A stretch of DNA of 64,000 nucleotides from Pseudopithomyces maydicus (taxonomy: Eukaryota; Ascomycota; Dothideomycetes; Pleosporales; Didymosphaeriaceae), in contig JANTUC010000003.1 in assembly GCA_026873275.1 (NCBI GenBank), positions 2,790,001 through 2,854,000 of the forward strand. Reading direction: 5' to 3'. Made by a program: the position numbers and the translations under genes. The notes beneath the pieces were generated by a model, which searched no databases, was not told where the DNA came from, and saw nothing but the letters and a program-made list of their open reading frames with translations. This document shows, one piece after another, positions 21,937-33,282 of this stretch (within the stretch, counting starts at the first letter, position 1; each line of letters opens with the position of its first letter).

Positions 21937-22734
21937 TTACTGACCGCCACGCAGACGGAGCACCAAGTGCAGAGTGGACTCCTTCTGGATGTTGTAGTCG
22001 CTCAGCGTTCGGCCATCCTCGAGTTGCTTGCCGGCAAAGATGAGGCGCTGCTGGTCCGGAGGAATGCCCTCCTTATCCTGGATCTTCGACTTTACGTTGT
22101 CGATGGTGTCGGATGACTCAACCTCAAGCGTGATCGTCTTGCCCGTTAGGGTCTTGACGAAGATCTGCATACCACCACGGAGACGAAGGACAAGGTGGAG
22201 AGTGGACTCCTTCTGGATGTTGTAGTCGGAAAGGGTGCGGCCGTCCTCGAGCTGCTTGCCGGCGAAGATCAAGCGCTGCTGGTCCGGAGGAATGCCCTCC
22301 TTATCCTGAATCTTCGACTTCACATTGTCGATGGTGTCGGAGGATTCGACCTCAAGGGTGATGGTCTTGCCCGTGACTGTGGCTAGTGTCAGTAGAGCGC
22401 AGTGAAGAAGGCGAGGCATTCCGTGAACTTACGAGTCTTGACGAAGATCTGCATACCACCGCGCAGACGGAGGACCAAGTGGAGGGTAGACTCCTTCTGG
22501 ATGTTGTAGTCGGAGAGGGTGCGGCCGTCCTCAAGCTGCTTGCCGGCGAAGATCAAGCGCTGCTGGTCCGGAGGAATGCCCTCCTTGTCCTGGATCTTGG
22601 ACTTTACGTTGTCGATGGTGTCGGAAGACTCCACCTCCAAGGTGATGGTCTTTCCGGTGACTAGGGGCTGTCAGCACGAGTGGCCGGGGAGTGGCGGCGA
22701 GGGCCTACTTACGGGTCTTTACGAAGATCTGCAT
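21937..22734 (-). CDS. UBI4: Polyubiquitin, three head-to-tail ubiquitin units
   Basis: Exons 22734-22713, 22660-22433 and 22376-21937; the spliced product is 229 residues: three 76-residue ubiquitins plus a final Gln. Each unit starts MQIFVKT, contains [20 protein letters not shown] and ends LRLRGG. The precursor is cut by deubiquitinases to free ubiquitin; the extra C-terminal Gln blocks conjugation of uncut chains. Known: UBI4-type genes are stress-induced. Odd: introns interrupt unit 1 and unit 2 at exactly the same place (after the first base of codon 8, between MQIFVKT and TGKT), while unit 3 has none. Exon 1 is only 22 bases. There are no frameshifts. A TATA-like element lies upstream. 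Confidence 0.97.
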
Positions 22735-23730
22735 GGTGTCGGTGTGGAGTATTAGGAGTGTGTTGGTATGTGTGTGAGAGCGTTGGCGACAGTGTTCCGG
22801 GAGGGCGTGTCAAAGTGGTGTGTGTAGAAGAGAGAAGGTGTGGAGGCGGCGGGTGAGGGTCTTATATGGGCGAGAAGGTGCAGGCGCAGGCGGCAAGCTG
22901 AGGCTGTGACGCTCAAAGGTGAGTTACTAATGACACAAGCGGCCCGTGCATCAATGGCAATCAAGGCAACAGAACGTTCGAGCGTCTTCCCAACCAGGCA
23001 GCCGGCAAATACTTGACTGCTACGCCTCCTCGCAGCGGCCGCAGTGCGATTCCATTCACCCTCTTGCGCTGCTGGAACCATCTGTTGCGCGCCCTTCGAC
23101 GACGCCGCCGGCCCACCGCCCGGGTTGCAGCTTCCCCGCACGCCTCCGCTATCGCGCCATGTGACCCATCCTTATCTACGTAAAGACCGGGGAGCCTCAC
23201 CTCACCCCAGCCGCATCCGTCGCGAACAACGCTGCTGCACCGCCAAGCATCTGCACCGCTCTGCAACTGTTGTTGTACACGACTTGAGCGACACAGCCGA
23301 CAGCAAAGCGAGGGCAGGGAAAGCAAACTTCGTTTTCGCCATGTCGCCATGTCGCCACCCTCGCGCGTCTAGACTCCGCGACCATGATGCTGACATGTGC
23401 CGCGGACATATCTCGGCGAGTATGCATTGCTCATCCTGACTGCAGTGGCGACCATCACCGCAACTCTCCACTTGAGGTACATACTCAACAGGCCCAAAGC
23501 TGTTGAAACCGCCAGCGTACCTGCTGCTCGGTACTCCAATACTGTAGAAGAGGAAAATCTGCACCCATCGTCCTATCACGCAGACAGCGTTTCGGACTTC
23601 GTGGCGCAAGGAGACGCGCCATCAGAGGGCGCCATGATGTCACGCCTCGCCGTGGCTCTAGCAGCACTCCGCGCGCCTCTCAGGTGCTCTAATCGACACA
23701 TGTAGGACTTCACAAATCCGCTCACCCGTA
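22735..23730. promoter_or_regulatory. Divergent promoter between polyubiquitin and the NTF2-like gene
   Basis: About 1 kb, GC-rich, with polyubiquitin leaving to the left. Overlapping frames of 70-130 codons occur on both strands at 22.9-23.6 kb, but none looks conserved; I read them as chance in GC-rich DNA. Confidence 0.4.
22861..22870 (-). promoter_or_regulatory. Putative TATA element of polyubiquitin
   Basis: CCCATATAAG on the minus strand about 130 bases upstream of the ATG. Confidence 0.45.
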
Positions 23731-24114
23731 ATGCCAACCCTGACGAACCCCACCCTCACCGCCGCCATTTGCGACCTCGAGCACCGCGCCTGGACCGCCC
23801 TCTGCCACTCTGGCTCGGCGCTGCTGCCCCTGCTGTCCGCCAACCCAGTTCTCATCTTCCCCGGCGATCGCATCTTGACCGCGACGTCGTCGCCCACCGC
23901 CTATGAGATTCTGCAGGATCCGGCCTTCGAGCCGTGGACGGGATATACACTGAGCCACGACGAGGTGCTCCCCTTGGGAGATAGCGGCGCTTTGGTATAC
24001 TATCGCGTTGAGGCGACGAGGGAGGGGACGCAGTTCCGCGCCATCTGCTCCAGTGCGTGGGTGCTTGAGGACGGAGAATGGAAGATGGCGAGTCACCAGC
24101 AGACGCTGATTTGA
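23731..24114 (+). CDS. Small NTF2-like (SnoaL/DUF4440-type) protein
   Basis: Single exon of 127 residues, typical for the fold. Seen: an N-terminal helix pair (CDLEHRAWTALCHSG), ALLPLLSANPVLIFPGDRILT, and a C-terminal sheet with YYRVEATREGTQFRAICSS and VLEDGEWKMASHQQT. The last motif (W-x-hydrophobic-x-x-HQQ) is characteristic of DUF4440 proteins. Members include small isomerases, cyclases and ligand-binding proteins; no catalytic role can be read here. The gene stands alone between polyubiquitin and GDP-mannose pyrophosphorylase. Confidence 0.82.
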   Translation: MPTLTNPTLTAAICDLEHRAWTALCHSGSALLPLLSANPVLIFPGDRILTATSSPTAYEILQDPAFEPWTGYTLSHDEVLPLGDSGALVYYRVEATREGTQFRAICSSAWVLEDGEWKMASHQQTLI

Positions 24115-25328
24115 ACATGTAGGGAGGAATCTACCTGGAGATAGATAGACTCAATGTTGCATACCGTACCATCTCCACCGATCGTCTGACCCGCCTTTTT
24201 GCTTGCCACCGTTCAACCTAAGTTCATCGAGGCCTCCACTTCGCCCCCACCCACTGCCCCCACGTTCTCGCTACCTAACATCTTCCCTATTATCCAAATG
24301 ACTGCTCACCATCATTTCCACGCTCGTAACCCGCTCCTTACACCCCACTCGAGTCCAATCCGACCACACCATCATGTATTCCAAAAAGAAAGGCCCCCGT
24401 CTTGAATGAGGTCGCGGGCGGCGGTGAAGTAGCCGTCGACTGCTGTGGTGGGTAGAAATGGAATAGAAGAAGGTTTTGGGAAATGGTTAAGTAGGAGTGG
24501 AGACCAAGTATCGCATGCGGGTTTTTTCCTAGAGGGCTTCCGTAGGGAGTTTTATGTACATAATACACCTATGGCCAAGTTGTGGTAACGGGTGTGGTTG
24601 AGTTCCCGTGGTGTAATGTTGTGAAGCTGTACACTGAGCAGGACTAAATGTCCTGCAATGTCTTCTGGATTGAATCGAGGGTATTCTTTCTGTCTGTCGG
24701 GCGGGTGAGGGGGGTCGTTTGTCCAGGTTGCGAAGCTCCCTCCATCAAGCCGACGTCCGGTTCAACACTCGTAGTATAACCGTCTGCATTTGACATGCAG
24801 ACTGTTTTCCGGATCCTTCACCAGTGCATACAGCGCGCGGGGCCGGCTAGGTTTCAACATGTGATTCATACCTAACAGGCGGGTATATATATATGCACGC
24901 CATCTGCCCCCCATATGTCCGAACCCAGTGGACCATCCATACTGTGCAATGTCATGCCATGCCATGCCACGTCATTGCCGTGCTCCAGCGCAGCCCAAAC
25001 GCTACCCTTAACCCATATATAACCAATCCAAGCAAAACCCACCCGAAACCAACAGCCCGTCGCTTTTTGATTCCCCCTCACCCCTGTGGAGTCGAGAAAG
25101 TGTGAAACGCCGTGTAAAATAAAAACTCCCCACGATAAAGTTTAGTCGGTTAGGTAGTCAGCGCTCCCCCGAAGCCGGCTCCATCGTAGATGATTTGAGC
25201 CCAAAATGCAAGGTATACAAAAAGGTGCAAGAGCATTAAAATGTGTAGAAAGGCGCCCTAGCCGCACTCAAGCCTGTGTGTGCCGTGCTTCTTCTTTTTC
25301 TTCTCCCTCCGCGTCTCCGAATCCCACT
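24115..25328. other. Intergenic, convergent 3' flanks, no gene seen
   Basis: A GCCATGCCATGCCAC stretch of the recurrent GGCAT pentamer occurs at about 24952-24970. Short overlapping frames show nothing recognisable. Confidence 0.5.
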
Positions 25329-26589
25329 CTACATGATGATGGAGGGGGTGTCGATGTTCGCCTTGATCGACTTGTGCGGGAGGACGGAGCCGCCGTTGAC
25401 GTAGATCTCGTCGCCGACGGAGACATCGTCTCCGAGGACGGTCACGTTCTCGAGGCGCGCCCACTTGCCAACGCTGCTGTTCCAGCCGACGATGGTCGAC
25501 TTGATCCAGGCGTGGTCCTTGATGCGGCAGTTCTTGAGGATGACGCAGCGCTGGAGACGCACACCGTCACCGATGACGACGTTGGGGCCGATGGTCACGT
25601 TGGGACCGATGCGGCAGTTCTTGCCAATCTTGGCTGAGGGGTCGATCAGGACGTTGCCGCCGTGGACATAGGATTCGGTGGCGGGGGTGAGGAGCTTGGA
25701 GCCCAGGCGGGTGAGCGACGAGAGGTAGAGGCAGGTGCCGGACAAGAAGTCCTTGGGCTGACCGACGTCCATCCAGAAGCCCTCGAGATCGAACGAATGG
25801 AGCTGGCCGTCCTTGACGAGCGAGGGGAAGGTCTCCTGCTCGATGGAGGTGGGGCGGAGCTCGATGCGGGACAGCACGGAGGGGTTGAGGATGTAGATAC
25901 CGGCGTTGATGCGGTTGCCGACGAACTCGACGGGCTTCTCAACGAAGCGGTCTATCCTGGAGGCGTGGTTGGGCTTGTGCACAACGACACCGTACTTGGA
26001 CGGCTCCTCCACCTTGGTCACCACAATGGTGCCCTCCTCGCCGTGCTGCTTGTGGAAAGCGGCGAGCTGCTTGAAGGGGTATTCGCAGGTGACGTCGGCG
26101 TTGAGGACGAAGAAGGGCGAGTCGTCCTTGCCCAGGATGCGCTCGGCGAGCTTGAGCGGGCCGGCGGTGCCGAGGGGCTCCGTCTCGACGGAGAACTCGA
26201 TCTTGACGTTGTATTCCTTCTCGTACTGGTGACGGGGTCAGTCGCGGCTTCTTAGCGTGCACTGTCTGCTGGGGCTACCCACGGTCTTGAGGGCCTCGGC
26301 CATGATCTCAGGCCTGTAGTTGACGGCGAGCACAATGTCGGTGACGCCAGCATCAGCCAATGCCTCGATCTGGTGCTGGATCATGGGCTTGTTCGCAAAC
26401 TCAACGAGCGGCTTGGGGTAGGTGAGGGTCTGGGGCTGTTAGGCGTCGTGTCCACTGGGGCGGTGAGCGGGGCAGGGCGTGTGCATACAAGAGGCCTCAG
26501 ACGGGTTCCAAACCCTCCGACGAGAATGATGGCTGTGCAGCTGTCAGTGACGGGCCATTGCGAGGCAATTGGATGTGCATACCCTTCAT
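25329..26589 (-). CDS. PSA1: Mannose-1-phosphate guanylyltransferase (GDP-mannose pyrophosphorylase)
   Basis: Exons 26589-26583, 26532-26489, 26429-26283 and 26225-25329 give 364 residues, the expected length. It makes GDP-mannose from mannose-1-phosphate and GTP, supplying N- and O-glycosylation, GPI anchors and cell-wall mannan. Seen: the nucleotidyl-transferase signature ILVGGFGTRLRPLTLTYPKP, VNYRPEIM, the ADVTCEYP metal/sugar site, RFVEKPVEFVGN, and a C-terminal left-handed beta-helix of hexapeptide repeats (IGKNCRIGPNVTIGPNVVIG). The first exon carries only ATG AAG G, seven bases, which simple ORF callers miss; the split codon rebuilds MKAIILVGG. Fungal orthologues share early introns. 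The frame is intact. Confidence 0.96.
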
Positions 26590-28142
26590 TGCGGCTGTGT
26601 GGTGGTGTGGTGGTGTGGTGGTGAGGGGAGGGGGTATTATTTTATTAGGGTCGATGAAGACAGCGAGCGGGACGTCGACAAGGACGAGCGAGTGGAAGTC
26701 GAGATGGAAGGTACCTCGAGAGAAGGCACGGTATGGGCTAGGGGAAGAAGTTCGCAGTGTGTCAAAGAGCTGGTCGAGCGAGGACAGCTGGATTTAAGGG
26801 TTTGGTGGTGCTACTCTCGGACGGAGCTCCCTAGCTTAGCCTGCCTTGCTAGAAGCCCAGGCCAAGCGGCAAGCGGCCCCCCCAATTATTCCCCTTTCCA
26901 CGGCCACACCTTGCCAGTCAGATGGTGCCATGAGACTAGCCCGCACCGCCCCTTGCAACTCTGTACCTGTTTGTCCAGAGCTTCTAAATTTGCGGCCGCC
27001 GCTTGTTGGCGTGACATTACGCTCTGCGGGTCCCCTTCGCTCTGCCCACCCGTCATGACCCGCTACTCGCTATTTCGCAAGTACATGCGGCGGCCACAGT
27101 GCCTCTCCCTCAGCCGCTCCCCGAACAGCACTGAATACTCACCGCCTGGCCATCCTGGCCCACGTGGGATGCGGGAGGAACTGGGCCGGCCCCCAGCACA
27201 AACTTTGCCTGTCACGCCTGTCGCAGTAGGGAAAGGGGTTCATGTCACTTGACAGCGAATGGCCAGTTGTGGCTGACTACACGAGCTCCTAGACCACCGC
27301 CCGCTCGCCTCCCACCCAGGTCCGCACCTCCCATTTGCCTTCCGCATCACCTTGGCAGAATGATCGTCTGTGGGGAGACTCGACGGGTACCGGCGTTTCA
27401 ACATGGCATGCAGCTTTCCGCTCGCTATCGATAGCCAGTGGACGCGCGTCTGACCTGCGTGGCACCCGCTCGACTCACGATGCAGCATTTGACCAGACAT
27501 CTATGGTACCGGTGCATGCTTGTGTTCGTTCACGAGGCCTCGCGGCGACGTCTTCACTGCACACAGGTACCTACTGAGGTCCGGGACGCTCCGAATGACC
27601 GTGCCGCAGGTGTTCCCTATGTGGCGGTCAATCTCCGAGGCAGATCCCTTCCAGAACCCAACGGTAAATCGACGTTGCTTGTACACCCCCAATTTCGCTT
27701 CGTTTGATCCAGTCTCACCGTCCTCAATGGGGGTCACATTGCCACGTATGGGCCAAAAGCAGACGTCAACACTCTGTATGCGATTGCCTATATTGGAAAC
27801 ACCCACTGTCACCATCGAATACAGGACGCTAACGCCTTCTGCGTAGCTCCTCAATGCAGTGCAACTCGCAGTCTCACTCAGCCTTACCGTGTCTATTATG
27901 TGTACTAATGGTAGCATGCCCCCACTATTCATGCTTCCAGTATACCTTGCCCCGTCGCCTCCAAGCGTTCTGCCGCGCTATATCACGTTATGACAACGGC
28001 GCGTGATGCGTAATCTACCCACGAACACCCGTCGTTGTACTCGGCTCTCACAAGGTCGCAGTCAACGGACGCTATTTTTGAGTTTCAATATATCGGATGG
28101 ATGGCCGACCGACCTGGCTCTGACCTCCACCGTGGCAACAAT
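26590..28142. other. Intergenic, promoter of GDP-mannose pyrophosphorylase; no firm gene
   Basis: The first 300 bases should be the promoter of the guanylyltransferase. A GGTGT array lies at about 26595-26625. One open frame (27501-27932, minus) is listed separately with low confidence. Confidence 0.4.
27501..27932 (-). CDS. Unrecognised 143-residue open frame, doubtful
   Basis: Starts MNSGGMLPLVHIIDTV and ends NEHKHAPVP. It has balanced composition without low-complexity tracts, which is why it is listed, but no motif, signal peptide or membrane segment that I recognise. The overlapping plus-strand frame is 108 codons, so coding on this strand is not certain. Confidence 0.2.
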   Translation of the reverse strand: MNSGGMLPLVHIIDTVRLSETASCTALRSYAEGVSVLYSMVTVGVSNIGNRIQSVDVCFWPIRGNVTPIEDGETGSNEAKLGVYKQRRFTVGFWKGSASEIDRHIGNTCGTVIRSVPDLSRYLCAVKTSPRGLVNEHKHAPVP

Positions 28143-28996
28143 TTACCGCTGCTCGTCTTCATGCGGTGTTTTCTTCTTCGCCAAGGTGACCGTCCTCCAC
28201 ATATCAGCCATGCTAATCCCGCTCTTCGTCTTCTTCAACCCTTCCTCGGGACTTTTCATTGCCTTACTACGGCTCTTTGGCCTCTGCTCAAAGTAGCCGT
28301 AGCCCTCGTTCTCTGTCGCGTTGGGACTCGGAGCAGCACTCCTATCATGCCCTTGGAACCGATATTCTTTTGCGAGTTCCCAGTCTCCGCTGTTGTACTT
28401 CCACAAGTCGAATCCCAACGCCTTGCCATGATGCACGTCATCGAACAGGATCCTGCGTAGCGTGTTGAACGCTGCATTGACCTTCTTCTCTTCCTCCACC
28501 TTGTTCATGACCGTCCAGTGAGGATGCCACCCTCGGCCATTATTGTCTTGCTGGCTCAGCCATTGCGCCCACTTCTCCCGAAGCTCTTCGCGCAAGTGTT
28601 GCGACTGCTCGTCTCCGGATCCAAGCAACACGGCGACTCCCTCCGTAAGCGGAATGGCTTCCCGGTTGAGATATGATAAGGCCCAGTCCGTCCAGCTACG
28701 CGGTTCAGATCGGCATCTATCCTCTCCATTTGAGAGTGCGGCAAAGCATGGAAAAGCGTAATGTGCGCAGGCGTCCGGTTGAGATGCTTTGGAAAATACT
28801 CTTCACGCATTTGATCCAGCGGTACAGAAATCGAGGGCGATAGGTTCAAAGTGAGCACGTATACTTGTCGCTCATCCTGGCCGGTATTTGGCCGGTGTGC
28901 TGGCTGAGGGGAATTGGCGCGTGTGGTAAAGGCACTGTCAACCAAGCAAGGCTCGGGCGACGTCTGCCGCGAGCCCTGTTCCTTTGGCGACCACAT
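28143..28996 (-). CDS. 2H phosphoesterase (2'-5' RNA ligase-like) protein, one frameshift
   Basis: About 284 residues. Seen: a leader of about 40 residues, YVLTLNLSPSISVPLDQMRE, then two His-x-Thr-x catalytic motifs: HITL (about residues 78-81) and HWTV (about 160-163, in GWHPHWTVMNK). Paired HxTx motifs define the 2H superfamily, whose members hydrolyse or ligate 2',3'-cyclic or 2',5'-linked RNA ends. The C-terminal 60 residues are charged and poorly ordered. The start at 28996 (MWSPKEQGS) was chosen because sequence before it is unlike a protein family. Odd: the frame slips by one base between KPFRL and EGVAVLLG at about 28641-28655; the flanks on both sides are conserved-looking, so a missing base is more likely than an intron. 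RNA repair or a tRNA-splicing side role is possible but not shown. Confidence 0.75.
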
Positions 28997-30249
28997 GCTC
29001 TTCTTGTTCTTGCTAACGTCCTGTATAGGTTTATGACCCTGTTCCGTGGCTCGACTCGAGGGGTTCCGGTGTGCGGCGCCGACAATCGTCCTGTGCGAAA
29101 TGGAAAATTGCGTAGTTCTGGCCTGCTCTACCCCCTGACACTGCAATATATGCGACAGCGAACGACACGCGGAATTTGACTCAACAGCACAGTGGCGACC
29201 TGTCGCATTCTTTAAATTCGCCGAGAGTCGCACATCTTGCGCGCGCGGAAATCGGTTTGGGAAGGTTACCCACTTGGGCGTCTCCTACGTCACCAAAACC
29301 TGGCCTTAGCGCGCCGCCGTTGCGGAACTCAAGCCTGGAAGTTTGGCACAGCTTCTCAACGCGATCGGCGTGGGTACATATTGCGCATTGTGCATGTCAA
29401 CGTGGCAGCCGTCCGGCTCCGCAGTAGATAACCTACCCTACCTACCACCGCATGTGAAAGCGTGCGAACGGTGGATACTGGCTCGGTTCGAAGCAGCGAA
29501 CACCGGTTCGCACAGCTTCTGGAAAGAAAGAATTTGCGGACACTGTGGACCGTCGCACCACTTTGGGCTTGTCTCGAATTGAGATGTTTTCCTGACGGAT
29601 ACGGGATAGCTTTTCAACATTCGCCAATTTATATGAGCGGATACTCTAGTTCTAGCTAGCGTACGTTGCTGGCTTCGCTCGGGCAATTGAAGTCGGCCCT
29701 GGGCTGGTGACTGCTCTTGTATAGCCTATAGTAAGTGCCCTAGTAAAGCTGCCGACGTATGCTATGAACACAGTCAATACCAAAAGGTCTACAATATCCC
29801 GATTTGTATTAGTCATACACTGGCTCCAGTGGTATCTGTACCTATGTCCTGTATACGTGCCAGGCTCGGATTTTTGCTGTGTATCTTGCTTCGCCTGGTA
29901 CGATGACCATGAACGCACATGTATACTTCCACCTGTCTCACATAAATGCTACGTATTTTCTCGATCAATGTCTTACAGAAACGTTACATCCCCCTCGGCC
30001 AATATCACAGACGATAAAGTAACTAGGAAGACCACGCCTGTTCGGACCCCACGCCCTTTCCGACGCCGCATTCCTCCCAGTTCCCACCTTGTCGACCCAT
30101 CTTCTACGTTGATGAAACCTTATCGCCCCGTTTCTTCTCGGATTCGATCTTGCCTCGTTCTTCTTTTCCCAGCCTTACGGATTTTCACTGACTAAGCTCA
30201 TCGAATCAACAATACTGATTGATGTGCTGGATATTTTAGTTTTTATACC
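28997..30249. other. Intergenic promoter region, no gene seen
   Basis: Divergent spacer between the 2H phosphoesterase and the first receptor-like gene. Short frames on both strands show no recognisable content. Confidence 0.45.
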
Positions 30250-31227
30250 ATGTTGCTTCTGAGTTTCGCTTTGATCTGTGCCCTAGTGGGGTCGATTCGT
30301 GCAGACTGCTACTCCAGAGACCAGGTCAAAGCCCGAGATTCGAAGTACTATTTCGGTCCGGAACTTGTTTCTTGCGGTAATGGGACCAACAACTGTTGTC
30401 TCGAAGGCGAAAAGTGTGGCACGAACCTCCTATGTGTTAATCAAGAGGGCACTGCAGCGCGCGGGTATTGCAGTGATCCACTCTGGAGCAACTGTTCGGA
30501 TTTATGCCCCGGTGAGTTCTAGTATAAACGTGTTTGGGATAACGGGGGATCTTCTCGACACAGCGTGACTGATCGAATTATAGGTAATATCCATGCAGGC
30601 ACAGGTCTCGTAGACTGCTCCAAGAACATATACTGCTGTGGTTCTGCCACCCTTGATTGCTGCGCAGATGAACGCGCATTTTACGTCGACCCCAAGAATG
30701 GAGCAGTTACTATGACAACTGTTGCCGCGAATACGATGGAACCACGATGGTATAGAGTCGACAGTTCAGCGATCTTGGCGAGCATGATTTCGGCCGCATC
30801 ATCCTCTTCCTCCTCCTCCTCCTCCTCCTCCTCCTCCTCCTCCTCCTCCTCTTCTTCTTCTTCTTTTTCTCCGCCGAAACAAACATCTTCGTATTCGTCT
30901 ACGGCATCAACATCCGAATCCACCATCCCCAGCACCACGACTACCAACCCTCCCGGTCCATCATCGAACAATCTATCCGCTGGTGCTGGCGCAGGAATAG
31001 GGGTCGGGGCTGTGGTAGGGGTTGCAATAGTTAGCACGGCGATATGGCTCTTCCTCCGAAGAAAACGAAATTATTCAGTGGGTGCAGGGGTGGGGGTCCC
31101 CGAACATGCAGGTCCTGCACCTGCGGATGAAAGACAGGGTCCGCTGCAGAAGCACTATTCGTCTACTGAGCCAACGCCTAGTGAGATGAGTGGAGTACAA
31201 AGCCAGACACACGAGTTAGATGTGTGA
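30250..31227 (+). CDS. Cysteine-rich single-pass membrane protein (Mid2-like layout), paralogue 1
   Basis: Exons 30250-30511 and 30584-31227, 301 residues. Seen: signal peptide (MLLLSFALICALVGSIRA, cut before DCYS); a cysteine-rich ectodomain with SCGNGTNNCC, EKCGTNLLC, YCSDPLWSNC, VDCSKNIYCC and DCCADERAFYVDP; a Ser stalk of over 25 residues encoded by TCC/TCT repeats; a Thr/Pro-rich stretch; a transmembrane helix (about IGVGAVVGVAIVSTAIWLF); the stop-transfer RRKR; and a short cytoplasmic tail with Pro- and Ser-rich segments. The layout is that of wall-stress sensors such as Mid2 and the WSC proteins, but the cysteine spacing is not the WSC domain. The function is unknown; it is a sensor or adhesion candidate by architecture only. 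It is followed head-to-tail by a paralogue with the same domain order. Confidence 0.85.
30800..30868. repeat. TCC/TTC trinucleotide repeat coding for poly-Ser
   Basis: About twenty TCC codons followed by TCT/TTC variants within the stalk of the first membrane protein. In-frame length change would vary stalk length without disturbing the frame. Confidence 0.9.
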
Positions 31228-31677
31228 GCGCAGCATGTGGCGGGACACGAGACAGACAGGACGGGTTGCAGTTCATCTTTGGAATGGTGAGGTAAAAGTA
31301 ATGGTTTCGACGTGAGAAAGGACCATCTTTTTGGGGAGGTGCGCTGGAGCAAACTCGACAAACACCAAGCTTTGCGCGACAACAGCACGAAGATCCTTCC
31401 CCACACCTAAAAAAAAGATCATCTTAATATACCAATGATAAAGTGGGCCTCCCTAGATTTAGGGCGACACCCAAAGTTATATCTATATACAAGTGCAGAC
31501 CCACCGTGGGGGCTATGAAGAGCCACAGCTCAGCCTCGCGAATAGAGTCCGACCGATGTGCGGTATGCGAGGAACGAGCAAGTGCAATAACATGGCCGCA
31601 GCCCCTTATTTCTATGTCTTTCCCATACGCCGCGCGATTCGACTTTCCTTCTGTCCTGCATGCACTATATTTTCGCG
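31228..31677. promoter_or_regulatory. Spacer and promoter between the two receptor-like paralogues
   Basis: 450 bases holding the 3' end of paralogue 1 and the promoter of paralogue 2. No TATA element was obvious to me. Confidence 0.4.
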
Positions 31678-32774
31678 ATGCCTCGTTCGTTTCTTCTTTC
31701 CCTCTCCGCGCTGTTCGTCGCGAGGGTGAGTGCGGATTGCTATGCGCATAATGGTACGTATACGTATTTATCTCTCGCAACACAGATGCGCTTCTATTCT
31801 CGAGAGAGAAGTGTATATAATGTGTAAATGAGCTGATGAGAATCTCCTAGGTATCCTCGCCCAAGACTCCAACATTTACAAGGGCCCCGAGCTCGTGTCC
31901 TGCGGTAACTCCACGAACAACTGCTGCGGACCAGGCGAACAGTGCGGGAGCAATCTCCTGTGTAAAGACTCGGATGGGGGCATATATCGGCAGTACTGCG
32001 CGGATAAGGATTGGACTGCGTGCTCGATGCTATGTTCACGTACGTTTACATATACATGTTTCATCACTTCATTTTCTCCCTCCCCGTTCTGTTCCCCGAG
32101 CGAACCGCAAATACACATACACACTCACACCCCACAAACCTAACACTATAAACTAACAACGAGTGCTCCCCATAGAGTACAGCACCGCCGGTGTCATCGT
32201 CACGGACTGCGGCTCCAACACTTTCTGCTGCGCCAGCTACGACAATGGATCCTGCTGCGACTCGGAAGATCCCAAGTTCTTCGTCGACCCGCTCACAGGC
32301 GACGTGAAGGATCCGCAGAAAGCCTCTTCAAACCAGAAACCTGATTTCTGGTCCGTCGATTCGTCGGCCATACTCGCGACCAGGACGCATTCTTCTTCTT
32401 CCTCGAGCTCCACCTCTTCTACCACTTTCACGCCCACGGCCTCAGTCTCGACTTCGGCGACGGCTACGTCGTCGCCGACGCAGTCCCCGCCTGCCAATAA
32501 CGATGAGAAGAGTGGCTTGTCCACCCCCGCCATCGCAGGCATCGCAGTCGCAGCTTCGCTCTCCGTTATCGCTCTCGCCGCCCTAGCCGCTTGCATCTTC
32601 ATCCGGAGGAAACGCCGCGCGAAGGATACAACGCACGAGATGACGCGGCCGCTCGAGCCGGAGCGGTATAGTGCGTCGACGGGGCGGGATACGGCGGGCG
32701 AGGGGAAGACGTCGTGGGCGTATAGGGATACGCCTGGGGGGTATGAGGTGCCGAGGGGGGCGCAGTCGAGGTAG
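31678..32774 (+). CDS. Cysteine-rich single-pass membrane protein (Mid2-like layout), paralogue 2
   Basis: Exons 31678-31753, 31851-32039 and 32176-32774, 287 residues. Seen: signal peptide (MPRSFLLSLSALFVARVSA, then DCYAHNG), the ectodomain with PELVSCGNSTNNCC, EQCGSNLLC, YCADKDWTAC, VTDCGSNTFCC and SCCDSEDPKFFVDP, then SVDSSAIL, a Ser/Thr stalk, a transmembrane helix (AIAGIAVAASLSVIALAAL), RRKRR and a cytoplasmic tail. After splicing, the 13 residues following the LC motif align position for position with paralogue 1, which confirms both intron models. It has one more intron than paralogue 1 (inside the codon after AHN). The last 50 codons are strongly G-ending, and the G-rich strand runs on to about 32935. 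Ligand and partner are unknown. Confidence 0.85.
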
Positions 32775-33282
32775 GAGGTGGGCAGAGTATGCCGGTGGAG
32801 ATGGAGGGGAGAGAAGGGGGGATGGTAGAGTTACCGGTGGGCGAGGGGAAGGGGAAGGGGAATGCGAATGGGGATGGAGGGCAGGTTAGGTATGAGTTGG
32901 GGTGAGGGAGAACATGAATAGGGAAGAGGTTTGTAATACCCTGTAGGATTAGATCGTTTGGTAATTTTAGGGGATGATTGGAGTTTTGGATAATTAATAT
33001 TGCGTGGAGCGCTTGAAGAGGTGAAAATACGTATACACCGGCGATGAACGGTGCCCTAATTATTTGAATGTAGAGTATTATGCATTGAAATTGTTATACA
33101 CGCTGAATTATGCTACAGTGAGAAATTTAGAGAAGAGAAAAGTATCCTCACAAGGATCTAAGAAGTGAAATTTAGGCCCTCGCATTTCCACGACAACGGC
33201 CGTGGATGGGTATATCTATAACTTTTGTACAAAGGACCCTAGGATGCAGTAGCGTGATAAAAAACCGCATGCAAAAGCCATT
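32775..33282. other. Intergenic, convergent 3' ends
   Basis: G-rich for 160 bases (3' flank of paralogue 2), then AT-rich. No gene was seen. Confidence 0.5.
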
